A stretch of DNA of 64,000 nt, taken from assembly GCA_020633515.1 (NCBI GenBank), contig JACKDM010000012.1, positions 34,446-98,445 on the forward strand. Reading direction: 5' to 3'. This document shows positions 16,769 to 26,287 of the stretch, in pieces. The notes beneath the pieces are model-generated. The model ran no database searches and was not told the origin of the DNA. It saw nothing but the letters and a program-made list of their open reading frames with translations. The translations under genes and the position numbers were made by a program. The stretch's first letter is position 1; each line of letters starts with the position of its first letter. The DNA is from Myxococcales bacterium (lineage in GTDB: Bacteria; Myxococcota; Bradymonadia; UBA7976; UBA1532).

Positions 16769-17485
16769 TCAGGCCGCGCCGTCCTTGCGCCGCAGCCACT
16801 CGGGGAGCGCGCCGCCGAGCGTCGGGCGCACCTGCGCGACGACCGCCTCGACCTCGGCGACCGCGTCGACGTCGAGCGCCTCGGCCGGCCGCCCGCGCCG
16901 GGCGAGCGCGGTCTGGTAGAGCACCTCGCACAAGACCTGCCCCGGCGGCTCGCTCAGCGACACCGCCACCACCTGCGCGCCCTCGGCCGTCGCCGCGCGC
17001 CCGTGCCGCCCGAGCGCCGGCACGTCGACGAGCACCAGCGTCGGCGCGTCGCCGAGCGCCGCGCGGCAGGCGGTCAGATCGTCGGAGACCTCGCCGAAGA
17101 AGCAGTCGAGCCGCTGCGCGTAGCCGTCGTCCGACTGCCAGTCGGCGGCGACCCGGTCGTACTCGGCGCACCACGCCGAGCGCAGCCGCTCGGCGAGCGG
17201 GTCGGGGCCGGCGGCGCGGTACATCGCCTCTTCGTCGGGCACGTCGAGCGGGAGGCGCTGCGCCCGGCGCCGGTGCTCACCCTCGGCGAGCGCGTGCATC
17301 AGCGGCTGAACCCAGCGGCGGGGCGGGCGGCGGGGGTCGTAGAGCGAGCCGCCATCGCGGCCGAGGTCGAGGTGGCTGAGGACGTGGTAGTGCAGCCACG
17401 CGTGGAAGGGACGGGTGATACGCACCTCGGGGAGCCATCTCTCGACGGCCGGGGGGGTGCGCTGACAGTGGATGGTCGTGTTCAC
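16769..17485 (-). CDS. hypothetical protein, 238 aa
   Basis: This is an unrecognised soluble protein. Its first third is His/Trp/Arg-rich (RPFHAWLHYHVLSHLDLG), with helices in the middle. The last third has an alternating hydrophobic pattern (TLVLVDVPALGRHGRAA, QVVAVSLSEPPGQVLCEVLYQ) like an alpha/beta fold. I chose the GTG at 17485 rather than an ATG at 17680 because a good promoter (17607-17635) lies between them and the intervening sequence is unusually AT-rich and not protein-like. No function can be assigned from its neighbours. Confidence 0.5.
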   Translation of the reverse strand: MNTTIHCQRTPPAVERWLPEVRITRPFHAWLHYHVLSHLDLGRDGGSLYDPRRPPRRWVQPLMHALAEGEHRRRAQRLPLDVPDEEAMYRAAGPDPLAERLRSAWCAEYDRVAADWQSDDGYAQRLDCFFGEVSDDLTACRAALGDAPTLVLVDVPALGRHGRAATAEGAQVVAVSLSEPPGQVLCEVLYQTALARRGRPAEALDVDAVAEVEAVVAQVRPTLGGALPEWLRRKDGAA

Positions 17486-17606
17486 GGGCGGGCTCTCGTC
17501 GCGCGATTCGCCCGGTTTCGACGGTCCCTCTCCCGTCTGGGCCGGTCGGACGCTGGCAGTGGGCCTTTCGGCCAGTCTCTCCAGGTGCCGTGCCTCTAGC
17601 CCACCC

Positions 17607-17635
17607 AATATATGTATCTGATATCGCTGAGGAAA
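17607..17635 (-). promoter_or_regulatory. sigma70-type promoter for the 16.8-17.5 kb gene
   Basis: Reading the minus strand, TTTCCT (17635-17630) is followed after 17 bases by TATATT (17612-17607), a five-of-six match to the -10 consensus. It sits in one of the most AT-rich spots of the window. Transcription would begin near 17600, giving a leader of about 115 nt before the GTG at 17485. Confidence 0.55.
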
Positions 17636-17692
17636 GATGAACGCCCATTGCTCGTGGGCGCGCAAGGATGACACAGACATGTGGCAGGCATT

Positions 17693-17738
17693 GCCCGCGG
17701 CCCGACAAACCCTCGACAGCGCAGCGTGATCCGCGGGC
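17693..17738 (-). terminator. possible hairpin after the cysteine-repeat lipoprotein gene
   Basis: GCCCGCGG (17693-17700) and CCGCGGGC (17731-17738) can pair as an 8-bp GC stem just beyond the stop of the lipoprotein gene. The loop is long (30 nt) and there is no T-run, so this is a weak terminator candidate. Confidence 0.25.
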
Positions 17739-17740
17739 CT

Positions 17741-20700
17741 TTACAGCGGCGTCAGCGTGATCCGCACCGTCACCGCGCCCGCGCGGCCCTGCGCGTAGCC
17801 ATCGACGAAGAGCGTGTAGGCGCCCGGGTCGAGGTCGGTCTCGATCAACGAGAGGCTGCCTTCGCCGCCGTCGTCGTCGCAGGCGATCTCGTCGGCGGCC
17901 AACTCGCAGCCGCGGCGCAGGTGCAGCACCGTGTCGAACGCCGCCGCCGTCGTCTCTGCGCGCAGCCGCGAGCGCACCGCGACCGGGATCGCGATCGGCA
18001 GGTCGGGCGAGCGCGCCTGCCCGCCGCAGAGCGCCTGGTAGTGGTCGAGGGCGAGGGTCGTGTCGAGCATCAGCGTCGCGTCGCGCAGATCGGGCACGAC
18101 GAGCGCCTGCTCGGCGACGCAGGCGAGGTCCTCGGCGCCCTGACCGGCGAAGAGGCACTCGGGATCGGCCGGGTAGTCGGTGCGCCCGTCGCCGTCGTCG
18201 TCGAGCCCGTTGCTGCACGCCGGCCGCACGGCGGGATCGGCCTCGTCGGTGTCGGCGGCGTTGACGCAGCCCGGATCGGCCGCGTCGATCCGCCCGTCGC
18301 GGTCGTCGTCGAGGCCGTTGTTGCACTGCGCCGCCGCGAACGCGAGCTGCGCCTCGTAGCCGCAGGCCCCCGACGTGAGCTGCACCCGGATGTAGACCGT
18401 GCGCGCCCGGTCGATGCGCCAGGTGTAGCGCCCGTTGAGCCCCGGCTGACCGACGATCGAGACCCCGTTCTCGTCGAGCAGGAACGGCTGCACGAAGCCG
18501 CTGCCGTAACACAGCCCCTGGGTGACGGTGACCACGAACTCGCCCTGCGAGGGCAGGTCGACGCGGTAGTAGTCGGCGTCGTTGAACTCGTTGCCGCACG
18601 CCCCGGCGCGGATGAGCGCGTTCGAGGCGACGAGGCGGGCGGTCTGGCGGGTCTCGTTGGGTTCGTAGGCGTCGTTGCACGGCACGCAGTCGGCGCGGTA
18701 CTGCCCGGCGGGGCACACCGTCATCGCGCGGCGGGTCACGGTCAGGTCGTAGTCGAAGCTCGCCCCGTCCCCGAACGCGCGCACCACCGCCCAGGTCTCG
18801 ACGCCGGCGCGGGCGACGAAGCGCGCCGTCTGGTTGCCGAGCCCGCCGCTCGACCCCGAGCCGCCATTGCCATCGGCCCGCATCCCGCCGTTGACGAGCA
18901 GCGGGATGTCGCCGTCGGCCGGCGGCGCGTAGTCGACGCGCACGGTGTACTCGCTGTCGACCGGCGGCAGGAACGAGAACCAGTCCTGGTCCTGCCGCTC
19001 GACGCACAGGATCTGCTCGCTGTAGACGCCCGGCTCGATCCGCGCCGCGTCGGCCTGCACGTCGTTGCGCTCGAACGGGTCGAGGCACGCCTCGCAGACC
19101 AGATCACCCGGCGCGCACGCCTGCTCGACGCACGCGCCCCACGCCCGCCACTGCCCCTGCGCACAGCTCCGCTCGCGGAAGGCGAGCGCCGCCCCGGCGC
19201 ACTGCTCGCTCTGCACCGCGCCGTCGACGCAGACGTCGAAGTCGACGCACTGCTCCCACGCCCCGAACATGCCGCCCACGCAGCGCCGCAGCGTCAGCCC
19301 GCGCCCGTTGAGCCCGCACGCGCCCTCCTCCACCGCGCCGTCGACGCACTGCCGCATGTCGCTGCACGGCCCCCACGCGCCCCACCGCCCCTGCGCGCAG
19401 CTCCGCCGCTCCTCGCCCTGCCCCGTCGGCCCGCAGGCCCGGCCCTCGCTCGCGCCGTCGCGGCACACGTCGGGATCGGCGCAGACCCCATAAGCGCCCC
19501 AGCGGCCGTTCTGGCAGCTCCGGGTGCGGGTGCCGCGCCCGTTGAGCCCGCAGACGCCGTTCTCGCTCGCCCCGTCGCGGCAGACGTCGGGGTCCTGACA
19601 GCCGCCCCACGCGCCCCACGCGCCCAGCGTACAGCTCCGCGTCTCGCGCCCGCGCCCGTTGAGCCCGCACGCGCGCTCCTCGACCGCCGCGTCGCGGCAG
19701 ACGTCCTCGTCGAGGCAGGGCCCGAACTGCCCGTAGCGCCCGAGCACGCAGGTGCGGATCCGCTCCCCGCGCCCGTTCTGCCCGCAGACCTGGGTGTCGC
19801 GGCCGCCGTCGACGCACTCGTCGGGATCCTCGCAGACGCTCCACGCGCCGAAGCGCCCCGCCATGCAGGCCCGCGCCTGCCGGCCGCGCCCGTTCTGCCC
19901 GCAGGCCCGCTCCTCGGTCGCGCCGTCCACGCAGTCGTCGACGTCGACGCACTCGCCGAACGCGCCCCACTGCCCCTCGGCGCACGACCGCTCCTCCTCG
20001 CCGCGCAGGTTCACCCCGCACGCCCGCGCCTCGACGCTGCCGTCGGTGCAGGTGTCGGGGTCGTCGCAGACGCCAAAGCCCGCCCAGCGCCCCTCGACGC
20101 AGCTCTGCGCCTGCACGCCCCGACCGTTGAGCCCGCACGCGCCCTCGTCTTCCGCGCCGTCGAGGCACTCGTCGGGATCGGTGCACGGCTGCCACTCGCC
20201 GAACTGCCCCTCGGCGCACGTCCGCTCCTCGAAGCCGCGCCCGTTGAGCCCGCACGCGCGCTCCTCGCGGCTCTCGTCGACGCAGACGTCGGGGTCGTCA
20301 CACGGCGCGAACGGCCCCCACGCGCCGGCCGTGCAGCCGCGGAGCTGGAGGCCGCGGTCGTTCTGCCCGCAGCGCATCTGCTCCATCGAGTCGTCGATAC
20401 ATTCATCGGGATCGGCGCACTCGCCGAAGGCGCCATAGCGGCCGTCGACGCAGGTGCGCGCTTCGAAGCCGCGCCGGTTGAGCCCGCACGGCCGCTGCTC
20501 GATCGAGCCGTCCTCGCAGGGCGGGCCCTCGCCCTCGCCTTCCCCTTCGCCCTCGCCTTCCCCTTCGCCCTCGCCCTCGGCGCCCGCGTCGCTGTCGGCG
20601 CAGCGACAGGCGCCATAACCGTCGTCGCCGCACACCCGCTCGCCCCGCGTCCCATCGGCGCAGGCGCAGTCGTCGACCTCACCCGGCTCGCAGTCTCCGC

Positions 20701-20779
20701 CCCCGCCCCCGCCGGCGGGCACGCAGCCCACCGTCACCACCACGCTCAGGCCCAGCCACCGCACCCACGCGCTCGCCAT
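17741..20779 (-). CDS. secreted lipoprotein with 12 tandem cysteine repeats and MopE-like motifs
   Basis: The protein is 1012 aa. A signal sequence ends in TVGC (Cys19, probable lipidation). A Cys-rich start is followed by nine Glu-Gly pairs (residues 68-85). Residues about 86-545 contain 12 repeats of roughly 38 residues, of the form C-x-D-G-x-x-E-x-x-A-C-G-x-N-x-R-G...C...G-x-W/F-G...C-x-D-P-D. Two beta-sandwich regions follow (FERNDVQADAARIEPG and YEPNETRQTARLV, typical pre-peptidase-C-like openings). Between the second and the C-terminal beta domain lie two MopE-type Asp motifs, CNNGLDDDRDGRIDAADPGC and CSNGLDDDGDGRTDYPADPEC. It is likely an extracellular calcium-stabilised, disulphide-rich surface protein. 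I see no enzymatic site. Confidence 0.8.
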   Translation of the reverse strand: MASAWVRWLGLSVVVTVGCVPAGGGGGGDCEPGEVDDCACADGTRGERVCGDDGYGACRCADSDAGAEGEGEGEGEGEGEGEGEGPPCEDGSIEQRPCGLNRRGFEARTCVDGRYGAFGECADPDECIDDSMEQMRCGQNDRGLQLRGCTAGAWGPFAPCDDPDVCVDESREERACGLNGRGFEERTCAEGQFGEWQPCTDPDECLDGAEDEGACGLNGRGVQAQSCVEGRWAGFGVCDDPDTCTDGSVEARACGVNLRGEEERSCAEGQWGAFGECVDVDDCVDGATEERACGQNGRGRQARACMAGRFGAWSVCEDPDECVDGGRDTQVCGQNGRGERIRTCVLGRYGQFGPCLDEDVCRDAAVEERACGLNGRGRETRSCTLGAWGAWGGCQDPDVCRDGASENGVCGLNGRGTRTRSCQNGRWGAYGVCADPDVCRDGASEGRACGPTGQGEERRSCAQGRWGAWGPCSDMRQCVDGAVEEGACGLNGRGLTLRRCVGGMFGAWEQCVDFDVCVDGAVQSEQCAGAALAFRERSCAQGQWRAWGACVEQACAPGDLVCEACLDPFERNDVQADAARIEPGVYSEQILCVERQDQDWFSFLPPVDSEYTVRVDYAPPADGDIPLLVNGGMRADGNGGSGSSGGLGNQTARFVARAGVETWAVVRAFGDGASFDYDLTVTRRAMTVCPAGQYRADCVPCNDAYEPNETRQTARLVASNALIRAGACGNEFNDADYYRVDLPSQGEFVVTVTQGLCYGSGFVQPFLLDENGVSIVGQPGLNGRYTWRIDRARTVYIRVQLTSGACGYEAQLAFAAAQCNNGLDDDRDGRIDAADPGCVNAADTDEADPAVRPACSNGLDDDGDGRTDYPADPECLFAGQGAEDLACVAEQALVVPDLRDATLMLDTTLALDHYQALCGGQARSPDLPIAIPVAVRSRLRAETTAAAFDTVLHLRRGCELAADEIACDDDGGEGSLSLIETDLDPGAYTLFVDGYAQGRAGAVTVRITLTPL
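19130..20524 (-). repeat. 12 coding tandem repeats of about 38 codons
   Basis: This is the DNA encoding the 12 cysteine repeats of the lipoprotein. Each unit is close to 114 bp and keeps the codons for C-G-x-N-G-R-G and W-G. Copies differ at many positions, so the array is old rather than freshly expanded. The last copy has lost the N-G-R-G core (CAGAALAF). Confidence 0.8.
20525..20578 (-). repeat. Glu-Gly microsatellite in the lipoprotein gene
   Basis: Nine consecutive Glu-Gly codon pairs appear on the plus strand as a 6-bp repeat alternating ccctcg and ccttcg-like units. It makes a flexible acidic spacer between the lipid anchor and the cysteine repeats. Repeats of this sort can change copy number between strains. 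Confidence 0.75.
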
Positions 20780-20834
20780 GCAAAACCCCCTCTGCTTCGG
20801 AAGATTTCGCTTGTGCCAGAGCGCTCGGCGCCAA

Positions 20835-22424
20835 TCAACCGCGAGCCCACCGCTTCGGCGCGGACGGGTGCCGATGCGGCCGCCGCCACGCCGCCCGCAG
20901 CGCCACCGCCTCGATCAGCTCCCGCCCGACGAGCGGCGCGTCGAGCCGCGGCGAGGCCGGGCGGTAGTTCGGATCGGGCATGCGCCGCTCGTCCGCCGCG
21001 AGGATCGCGTCCCGCAGCGCCCGCGAGAGCCGCGGGCCGAAGCCGCCCAGACGATCGGCCGCCACGATCGCGGCGGCGACCGCGACGCGCGGGTCGTCGT
21101 GGAAGCGCTGCCCGCCGACGAGCGCCTCGACCCGCCGCCGCACCCGCGCCCAGCGACCGGGGCCCATCTCGAAGCCGGGCATCGCCGAGAGCGGCCGCCC
21201 GCCGAGCGCGTCGTGGCGGCCGGCGCGGAGGCGGTCGACCACCGGCGCGAGGCGCTCGACCGCGCGCGCGACCGGCAGCCGCACCGACTCGCCGAAGAGG
21301 CTCGGCAGCCGCAGCGCCTCGGGGTGGTCGTGGGTGCGCCGCCACTGCGCGAGCAGCTTCTCGGCGCGGCCGGTGGCGCCCATCTTCGCGAGCGTGTGCG
21401 CCATCAGCTCGACCCGCAGGTGCGGCGGCGGCGTCTCGTCGACGAGGCGTGGATCGGCGGCCGCCTCGACCCGCGTCACCACGTCGGGGTCGTCGGGCGA
21501 CGCGAGCCGCCGCATCGCGCCGCGCAGCGCGGCGGGGCCCATCATCATCACCGCGAGCGTGTCGGCGGCGAGCGTCGGCAGCCAGACGCGCCCGGCGGCG
21601 TCGAGGTCGAAGACCGCCACCCGCCCCTGCAAGCGCGGCAGCCACGCGCGCTCCTCGCCCGGCAAGAGCGAGCGCGGCCCGGCGAGCAGCCCCGGCCGCA
21701 CGCGCAGGATCGTGCGCGCGACCGCGTCGACGAGCGCCGGCCAGCGGCGCGCCTCGTCGGCGAACGCGGGCGGCAGCAGCACCACCGGGCGGTCGGGGAA
21801 GAGCGCGCCGACGTCGAGGTCGTCGCGCGGCGCGGGCAGGCAGATCGGGGGCGCTTGCGGCCAGCGGTGGTCGCCGGCGGCGAGCGGCGCGAGCAGCGCG
21901 CCCGCGACGGCCTCGGCCTCGCGCACGAGCCGGGTCAGCTCGGCGTCGCCGAGCCAGCGCGCGGCGCCGTCGAGCAGCACGAAGCGGCCCTCGAGCGCAG
22001 CGAGCGCGCCAAAGGTCTCGCCGAGCTCGGCGCTGCGGTCGAACCACTGCGCGACGCGCTCGGGGCGCTCGTCGACGTCGTCGAGGTGGGCGGAGAGATC
22101 GGCGAGGCGCTCGCGGAGGCGGTCGATCGGCGGCAGCAGGTGGCGCTCGACCGCCGCGCGGAGCGGGGCGAGCGCGGGCAGGCCGAGGCGGTCGCGCAGC
22201 CGCGCCGCCCGCTCGCGCAGCCGCGCCGCCCCGTCTTCGGCGCGATCGATCTGGTCGCGGGCGCGGTCGAGCATCACCGCCCAGGTCTCGCGGTCGTCCG
22301 GCGCGGGCGGCGCCTCGAGCGTGGCGGCCTCCTCGGCCTGCCGGCCGCCGGTCACCCGCTGGTAGAGGCTGTAGATCGCCTGGAGGACGAAGACGAGGAT
22401 GATGAGCTCGTCGGCGAATTCCAT
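20835..22424 (-). CDS. hypothetical membrane-anchored protein, 529 aa
   Basis: I do not recognise this family. Residues 6-22 (ELIILVFVLQAIYSLYQ) form one membrane helix. Residues 45-150 are a long Arg/Leu/Asp-rich helical, probably coiled-coil region. The rest is an alpha/beta mixture with a fairly conserved-looking core (LPTLAADTLAVMMMGPAALRGAMRRLASPDD, about 275-310) and a C-terminal helical part ending in NYRPASPRLDAPLVGRELIEAVALR. No metal or P-loop motif is evident. It follows nfeD, floA and a 63-residue ORF on the same strand, which suggests a membrane-microdomain-associated role; that is inference. Confidence 0.65.
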   Translation of the reverse strand: MEFADELIILVFVLQAIYSLYQRVTGGRQAEEAATLEAPPAPDDRETWAVMLDRARDQIDRAEDGAARLRERAARLRDRLGLPALAPLRAAVERHLLPPIDRLRERLADLSAHLDDVDERPERVAQWFDRSAELGETFGALAALEGRFVLLDGAARWLGDAELTRLVREAEAVAGALLAPLAAGDHRWPQAPPICLPAPRDDLDVGALFPDRPVVLLPPAFADEARRWPALVDAVARTILRVRPGLLAGPRSLLPGEERAWLPRLQGRVAVFDLDAAGRVWLPTLAADTLAVMMMGPAALRGAMRRLASPDDPDVVTRVEAAADPRLVDETPPPHLRVELMAHTLAKMGATGRAEKLLAQWRRTHDHPEALRLPSLFGESVRLPVARAVERLAPVVDRLRAGRHDALGGRPLSAMPGFEMGPGRWARVRRRVEALVGGQRFHDDPRVAVAAAIVAADRLGGFGPRLSRALRDAILAADERRMPDPNYRPASPRLDAPLVGRELIEAVALRAAWRRPHRHPSAPKRWARG

Positions 22425-22425
22425 G

Positions 22426-22617
22426 TCATTCCGACGGCTTGGGGGTCATCGGCGGCAGCGGGCGCGCGCCGCGGCGCGGCGGGCGGCGGAGCCCCGGCGG
22501 CGGGCCGAGCAGCTCGGCGAGGATGTACCGGCGCACCCACCCCGGGTCGCGCGGCACGAGCCCGAGCGGGTCATCGGGCGGCCGCGGGCCGGGCGCCGGT
22601 AGCGAAGGGCCGCGCAC
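22426..22617 (-). CDS. small Pro/Arg-rich hypothetical protein, 63 aa
   Basis: The frame fills the space between floA (stop 22619) and the 529-residue gene (start 22424) almost exactly. It starts at a GTG immediately after the floA stop. The sequence is Pro/Arg-rich with a short amphipathic helix (GWVRRYILAELLG). I do not recognise it. An overlapping ATG frame at 22619 is open but looks less protein-like. Confidence 0.45.
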   Translation of the reverse strand: MRGPSLPAPGPRPPDDPLGLVPRDPGWVRRYILAELLGPPPGLRRPPRRGARPLPPMTPKPSE

Positions 22618-22618
22618 A

Positions 22619-23623
22619 TCAACCCCCGATCGGCCCGGGCGTCGAGCCGCCGCCGCCCTCGCTCAGATCGGAGATGTGCCGCCGCATGTCGGTGTCGGCC
22701 TCGATGTTGCGCATCTGCAGGTAGTCCATGTACCCGAAGTTGCCCTGGCGCAGCGCCTCGGCGATCGCGAGCGGGACCTCGGCCTCGGCCTCGGCGACCT
22801 TGGCGCGGGCCTCTTGATAGCGGGCCTTCATCTCCTGCTCCTCGGCGACCGCCATCGCGCGCCGGCTCTCGGCCTGCGCCTGCGCGATGTTCTTGTCGGC
22901 CTCGGCCTGGTCGATCTGGAGCTTGGCGCCGATGTTGGAGCCGACGTCGATGTCGGCGATGTCGATCGAGAGGATTTCGAAGGCGGTGCCGGCGTCGAGG
23001 CCCTTGTCGATGACCTGCTTGGAGATGCGGTCGGGGTTCTCGAGCACCGCCTTGTGGCTCGACGAGCTGCCGATGGTGGTGACGATGCCCTCGCCCACGC
23101 GGGCGAGGATGGTCTCTTCGCCGGCGCCGCCGACGAGGCGGTCGATGTTGGCGCGCAGCGTGATGCGGCTGACGGCGATGAGCTGGATGCCGTCGGCGGC
23201 GACCGCCGAGACCTTGGGCGTCTCGATGACCTTGGGGTTGACGCTCATCTTGACCGCGTCGAGCACGTCGCGGCCGGCGAGGTCGATCGCGGCGGCGCGC
23301 TCGAAGGTGAGGCTGATGCCGGCCTTCTGCGCCGAGATGAGCGCGAAGACGACGCGCTCGACATTGCCGCCGGCGAGGTAGTGGCTCTCGAGCTGGTCGA
23401 TGCTGAGGTTGAGCCCGGCCTTGACGGCGCTGATCCGGGGGTTGACGACCGAGGTGGGGCGCACCCGGCGCAGCCGCATCGCGATGAGCTGGCCGATGCC
23501 GACCGCGGCGCCGGTGAGGCGGGCGGCGATGTAGAGGCCGACGGGCACGAAGTAGAAGAAGAGGAAGACGACGACGAGGCCGAGGGCCGCGATCGCGATC
23601 AACAGTCCGGTGGAGTCGGGCAC
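22619..23623 (-). CDS. floA: flotillin-like protein FloA (SPFH domain)
   Basis: This 334-residue protein is a bacterial flotillin of the YqfA/FloA type, a scaffold of functional membrane microdomains. An N-terminal hydrophobic hairpin (residues 7-45) precedes the SPFH/band-7 domain (about 50-220, with [21 protein letters not shown]). An Ala/Glu-rich coiled coil follows (about 225-290, [24 protein letters not shown]). The start is GTG 23623 with AAGGAG six bases upstream. Its neighbour is NfeD, the usual operon partner of this family; the floA start is 16 bp from the nfeD stop. Confidence 0.92.
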   Translation of the reverse strand: MPDSTGLLIAIAALGLVVVFLFFYFVPVGLYIAARLTGAAVGIGQLIAMRLRRVRPTSVVNPRISAVKAGLNLSIDQLESHYLAGGNVERVVFALISAQKAGISLTFERAAAIDLAGRDVLDAVKMSVNPKVIETPKVSAVAADGIQLIAVSRITLRANIDRLVGGAGEETILARVGEGIVTTIGSSSSHKAVLENPDRISKQVIDKGLDAGTAFEILSIDIADIDVGSNIGAKLQIDQAEADKNIAQAQAESRRAMAVAEEQEMKARYQEARAKVAEAEAEVPLAIAEALRQGNFGYMDYLQMRNIEADTDMRRHISDLSEGGGGSTPGPIGG

Positions 23624-23639
23624 GGTTGCTCCTTGCTGT

Positions 23640-25217
23640 TCAGTCCACGCTCTCGTCTTCGATGACCACCACCCGCACGCCCTCGACCTTGACGACCTTG
23701 ACCGGCGTGCCGCGTGGGATCCAGCGGTCGCGGCTGACGACGTCGACGACGTCGTCGCCGATGCGGACCCGACCGGCGGGGCGCAGCTCGGTGGTGGCGA
23801 CACCCTTGCGGCCGAGGTAGCCGCGCTGGTCGGCGGGGGCCGCGCCCCACTCTTCGCCCGGCAGCGGGACCTCGCCGGTCGGGCTGCCGCCGAGGGTGTG
23901 TTCGAGCACGAGCCAGCGGCCGAGGAAGCTGCCGGGCAGGTAGCGGATGACGAAGACCATCACCACCGCGCTGACGAAGAGCGCGAGCAGCACGACGGTC
24001 ATGGCGTCGCCGAGCGCGCCGATCTCCCACGAGGTCGAGAGCGGCATGTCGATCATGCCCATGACGAGCGCGACGACGATCAACGCGATGCCGGCGACCC
24101 CGGCGACGCCGAAGCCGGGGATGATGAAGATCTCGGCGGCGAGCAGCCCGGCGCCGAGCGCGAAGACGAGCAGCTCCTCCCAGCCGGCGAGGCCGGCGAT
24201 CGAGGAGCCGCCGAAGAAGAGGAGCAGGCAGAGCAGCCCGATGGCGCCGACGACGCCGAAGCCGGGGGTGTAGAACTCCATGAGCAGGCCGAGCATGCCG
24301 AGCGACATGAGCAGGCCGGCGACGACCGGATCGGTGAGGAAGCGGGCGACCTTCTCGGCCCAGTTGGCGGCGGGGCGCACGCGCTCGGCGGCGGAGAGCC
24401 CGAGCGCGTCGATGAGGGCGTCGAGGTCTTTGTGCTTGGCGGTGGCGAGCCCGAGGCGGATGGCCTCGTCGGTGGTGACGGTGAGGAGCTTGCCCTTGGC
24501 GATGACGCCCTCGACGGCGACGTCGGCGTCGACCATGGCCTCGGCGAGCACGGCGGGGCGGCCGTTGGCCTCGGCGGTGGCGCGCATCTCGGAGCGCATG
24601 TAGCTGACCATCTTCTCGCCGACCGCCTCGGCCTGCCCGCCCTGCATCTGCACCGGGGTCGCGGCGCCCATGCTCGCGCCGGGCGCGAAGACGATGTGGT
24701 CGGCGGCGAGGCTGATGAGCGCGCCGGCGCTGATGGCGCGGTTGTCGACGTAGGCGATGATCGGGGTCTCGGTGCGGAGCAGCGCGTCGCGGATGCGGAC
24801 GGCGGCGTCGACGCGGCCGCCGAAGGTGTCGACGTCGAGGATGACGGCGGCGGCGCCCTTGGCGTCTTCGAGGACGCGATCGACGAAGGGCGCGAGGCCC
24901 ATGTCGATGGTGCCGTCGATGGGGAGCACGACGACCCGCCGGCCGCGGCCGCCGTCGGCGTCGAGCACCGGGAGCGGCGGGGCGGGCTCGGGGGTGAAGG
25001 GGATGACGGTGGCGTCGGCCTTGGCGGCCTTGTCGTCTGCGGCCTCGGCGGCCTTGTCGGCCTTCTCGGGCTGTTCGGCGGCCGGGGCGGAGTTTTCGGC
25101 GGCGGCGTCGGCGGGGCCGGCGTCGAGCGCCTCGGCGCGGGCGGCGAGCGCGGCGACGAGGCCGAGCAGGAGCACGGCGAGCGGCGCGGCGCGGCGATCG
25201 GCGGGTGCGGTCGACAT
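23640..25217 (-). CDS. nfeD: NfeD-like membrane serine protease (ClpP-class/NfeD1b)
   Basis: The long NfeD form, 525 aa. A signal peptide ([26 protein letters not shown] region) is followed by an Ala/Asp/Lys-rich linker. A ClpP-like domain spans about 100-290 ([47 protein letters not shown]). In this class the Ser of the SAGA motif and a downstream Lys form the catalytic dyad. Four to six membrane helices follow (about 310-450), then a C-terminal OB domain ([30 protein letters not shown]). It acts with the adjacent FloA in membrane quality control. The ATG at 25217 has AGGGAG upstream. Confidence 0.92.
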   Translation of the reverse strand: MSTAPADRRAAPLAVLLLGLVAALAARAEALDAGPADAAAENSAPAAEQPEKADKAAEAADDKAAKADATVIPFTPEPAPPLPVLDADGGRGRRVVVLPIDGTIDMGLAPFVDRVLEDAKGAAAVILDVDTFGGRVDAAVRIRDALLRTETPIIAYVDNRAISAGALISLAADHIVFAPGASMGAATPVQMQGGQAEAVGEKMVSYMRSEMRATAEANGRPAVLAEAMVDADVAVEGVIAKGKLLTVTTDEAIRLGLATAKHKDLDALIDALGLSAAERVRPAANWAEKVARFLTDPVVAGLLMSLGMLGLLMEFYTPGFGVVGAIGLLCLLLFFGGSSIAGLAGWEELLVFALGAGLLAAEIFIIPGFGVAGVAGIALIVVALVMGMIDMPLSTSWEIGALGDAMTVVLLALFVSAVVMVFVIRYLPGSFLGRWLVLEHTLGGSPTGEVPLPGEEWGAAPADQRGYLGRKGVATTELRPAGRVRIGDDVVDVVSRDRWIPRGTPVKVVKVEGVRVVVIEDESVD

Positions 25218-25335
25218 CACTCCCTCGCTGTACACCGCCCTCCGCCGCGGGGCAACGCGGTTCTCGGCGGGGTCGACGGGCCGGCGGTTGGCGACGCCGG
25301 TGGCCCGTGTTGAAATACCGACCCGATGCTCCCGG

Positions 25336-25365
25336 TTGCACCCCACGAAACAAATCGCGTACCCA
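25336..25365 (+). promoter_or_regulatory. candidate promoter in the nfeD/secreted-protein divergent region
   Basis: TTGCAC (25336-25341) and TACCCA (25360-25365) are 18 bases apart in a locally A-rich patch (cacgaaacaaatcg). They are upstream of the exported protein starting at 25424. Confidence 0.4.
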
Positions 25366-25423
25366 CTCCCCGACCGGCCGCGCTTCACGGCGCGCGCCGG
25401 CCTCTTCGGCACCTTCGCCTGCG

Positions 25424-26287
25424 ATGTCCATGATCCGACTCATCGCCGTCATCGGCCTCGTCACCCTGCCGCACCTCGGCCACGCCGGCGACCCCGCCGA
25501 CGCCGACGACGAGAGCCCCTGTCGCGGCCGGCACAAGCGCGTCGAGCTGGTGCTGACCGCCGACGAGTTCCGCATCCCCGCCTACGACGCCCGCCGTGGC
25601 CTCGTCCTCGTCCGCCCCGAGACCGATCTGCTGCCCGGCGTGGAGCGCGCGTTCTCGGTGCGGCTGCGCATGGCCTCGCCCGAGGTGCTGATGCCGCTCG
25701 GGCCGACGGGGCTGTTCTTCGGGCTGGAGTCGGGGACCCATGAGCTGGAGATGGTGGTCGAGGCCGAGCCGTTCGGCCCGGAGTGCGACGCCGAGGCGCG
25801 GCCGGCGTGTGATGAGCTCAAGGTGCGCGCGGTCCACCTCAAGCGGGGCGAGATGGTGATCTCGTCGCGGCGGCTCGACGAGCCGATCGGGCCGGTGACG
25901 CGCTTCGAGACGCGGGTCTTCGGGCGGCTGAACGTCGAGCGGGGCCAGCTCGACGCGGCGGCGCTCGACACGCGGGCGCGGGCGATCGGCGAGGCGTGCC
26001 TGCGGCGGGCGCTGGCGCGGACGCGCATGATCCAGGGCGCGCTGTCGGTGCAGCTCGGCGCCGACGTGGTCGGGCAGCCCGAGCCGCCGGTGGTGGTGGT
26101 CGACGGGCTCGTCGACCCGGAGCTGACCCGGTGCCTGATCGATCGCTTCGGCCGGGACGCGGCGGTCGCCGAGCTGCTGCCGCCGGCCGCGCGGGCCTAC
26201 CTGACGCTCTACTTCCGCGGCGAGGCGGTGGTCTCGACGCCCGATCCGGCCTCGGCGGAGCTGGCGATCGAGCGCAGCCACCCGTAG
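25424..26287 (+). CDS. exported protein, AgmX/PglI C-terminal-like domain suspected
   Basis: The protein is 287 aa with a clear signal peptide (MSMIRLIAVIGLVTLPHLGHAG, cleavage after GHA). Mature residues 30-180 are beta-rich with two Cys pairs. The last third (IGEACLRRALARTRMIQGALSVQLGADVV, then DGLVDPELTRCLIDRFGR) resembles the AgmX/PglI C-terminal domain, which pairs a helix containing Cys with a TonB-like strand and a second Cys. Myxobacteria have many such proteins; their functions are mostly unknown. The 3' end overlaps the convergent signal-peptidase-like gene by 79 bp. Confidence 0.55.
   Translation: MSMIRLIAVIGLVTLPHLGHAGDPADADDESPCRGRHKRVELVLTADEFRIPAYDARRGLVLVRPETDLLPGVERAFSVRLRMASPEVLMPLGPTGLFFGLESGTHELEMVVEAEPFGPECDAEARPACDELKVRAVHLKRGEMVISSRRLDEPIGPVTRFETRVFGRLNVERGQLDAAALDTRARAIGEACLRRALARTRMIQGALSVQLGADVVGQPEPPVVVVDGLVDPELTRCLIDRFGRDAAVAELLPPAARAYLTLYFRGEAVVSTPDPASAELAIERSHP

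Noticed and set aside
17486..17680. N-terminal extension of the 16.8-17.5 kb gene to an ATG at 17680
   Set aside because: The added region contains a near-consensus promoter (17607-17635) and reads as non-conserved, low-quality protein sequence.
19130..20524. CRISPR-like or non-coding direct repeats
   Set aside because: The periodicity is three-base phased and encodes the cysteine repeats; units are diverged and there are no spacers or cas genes.
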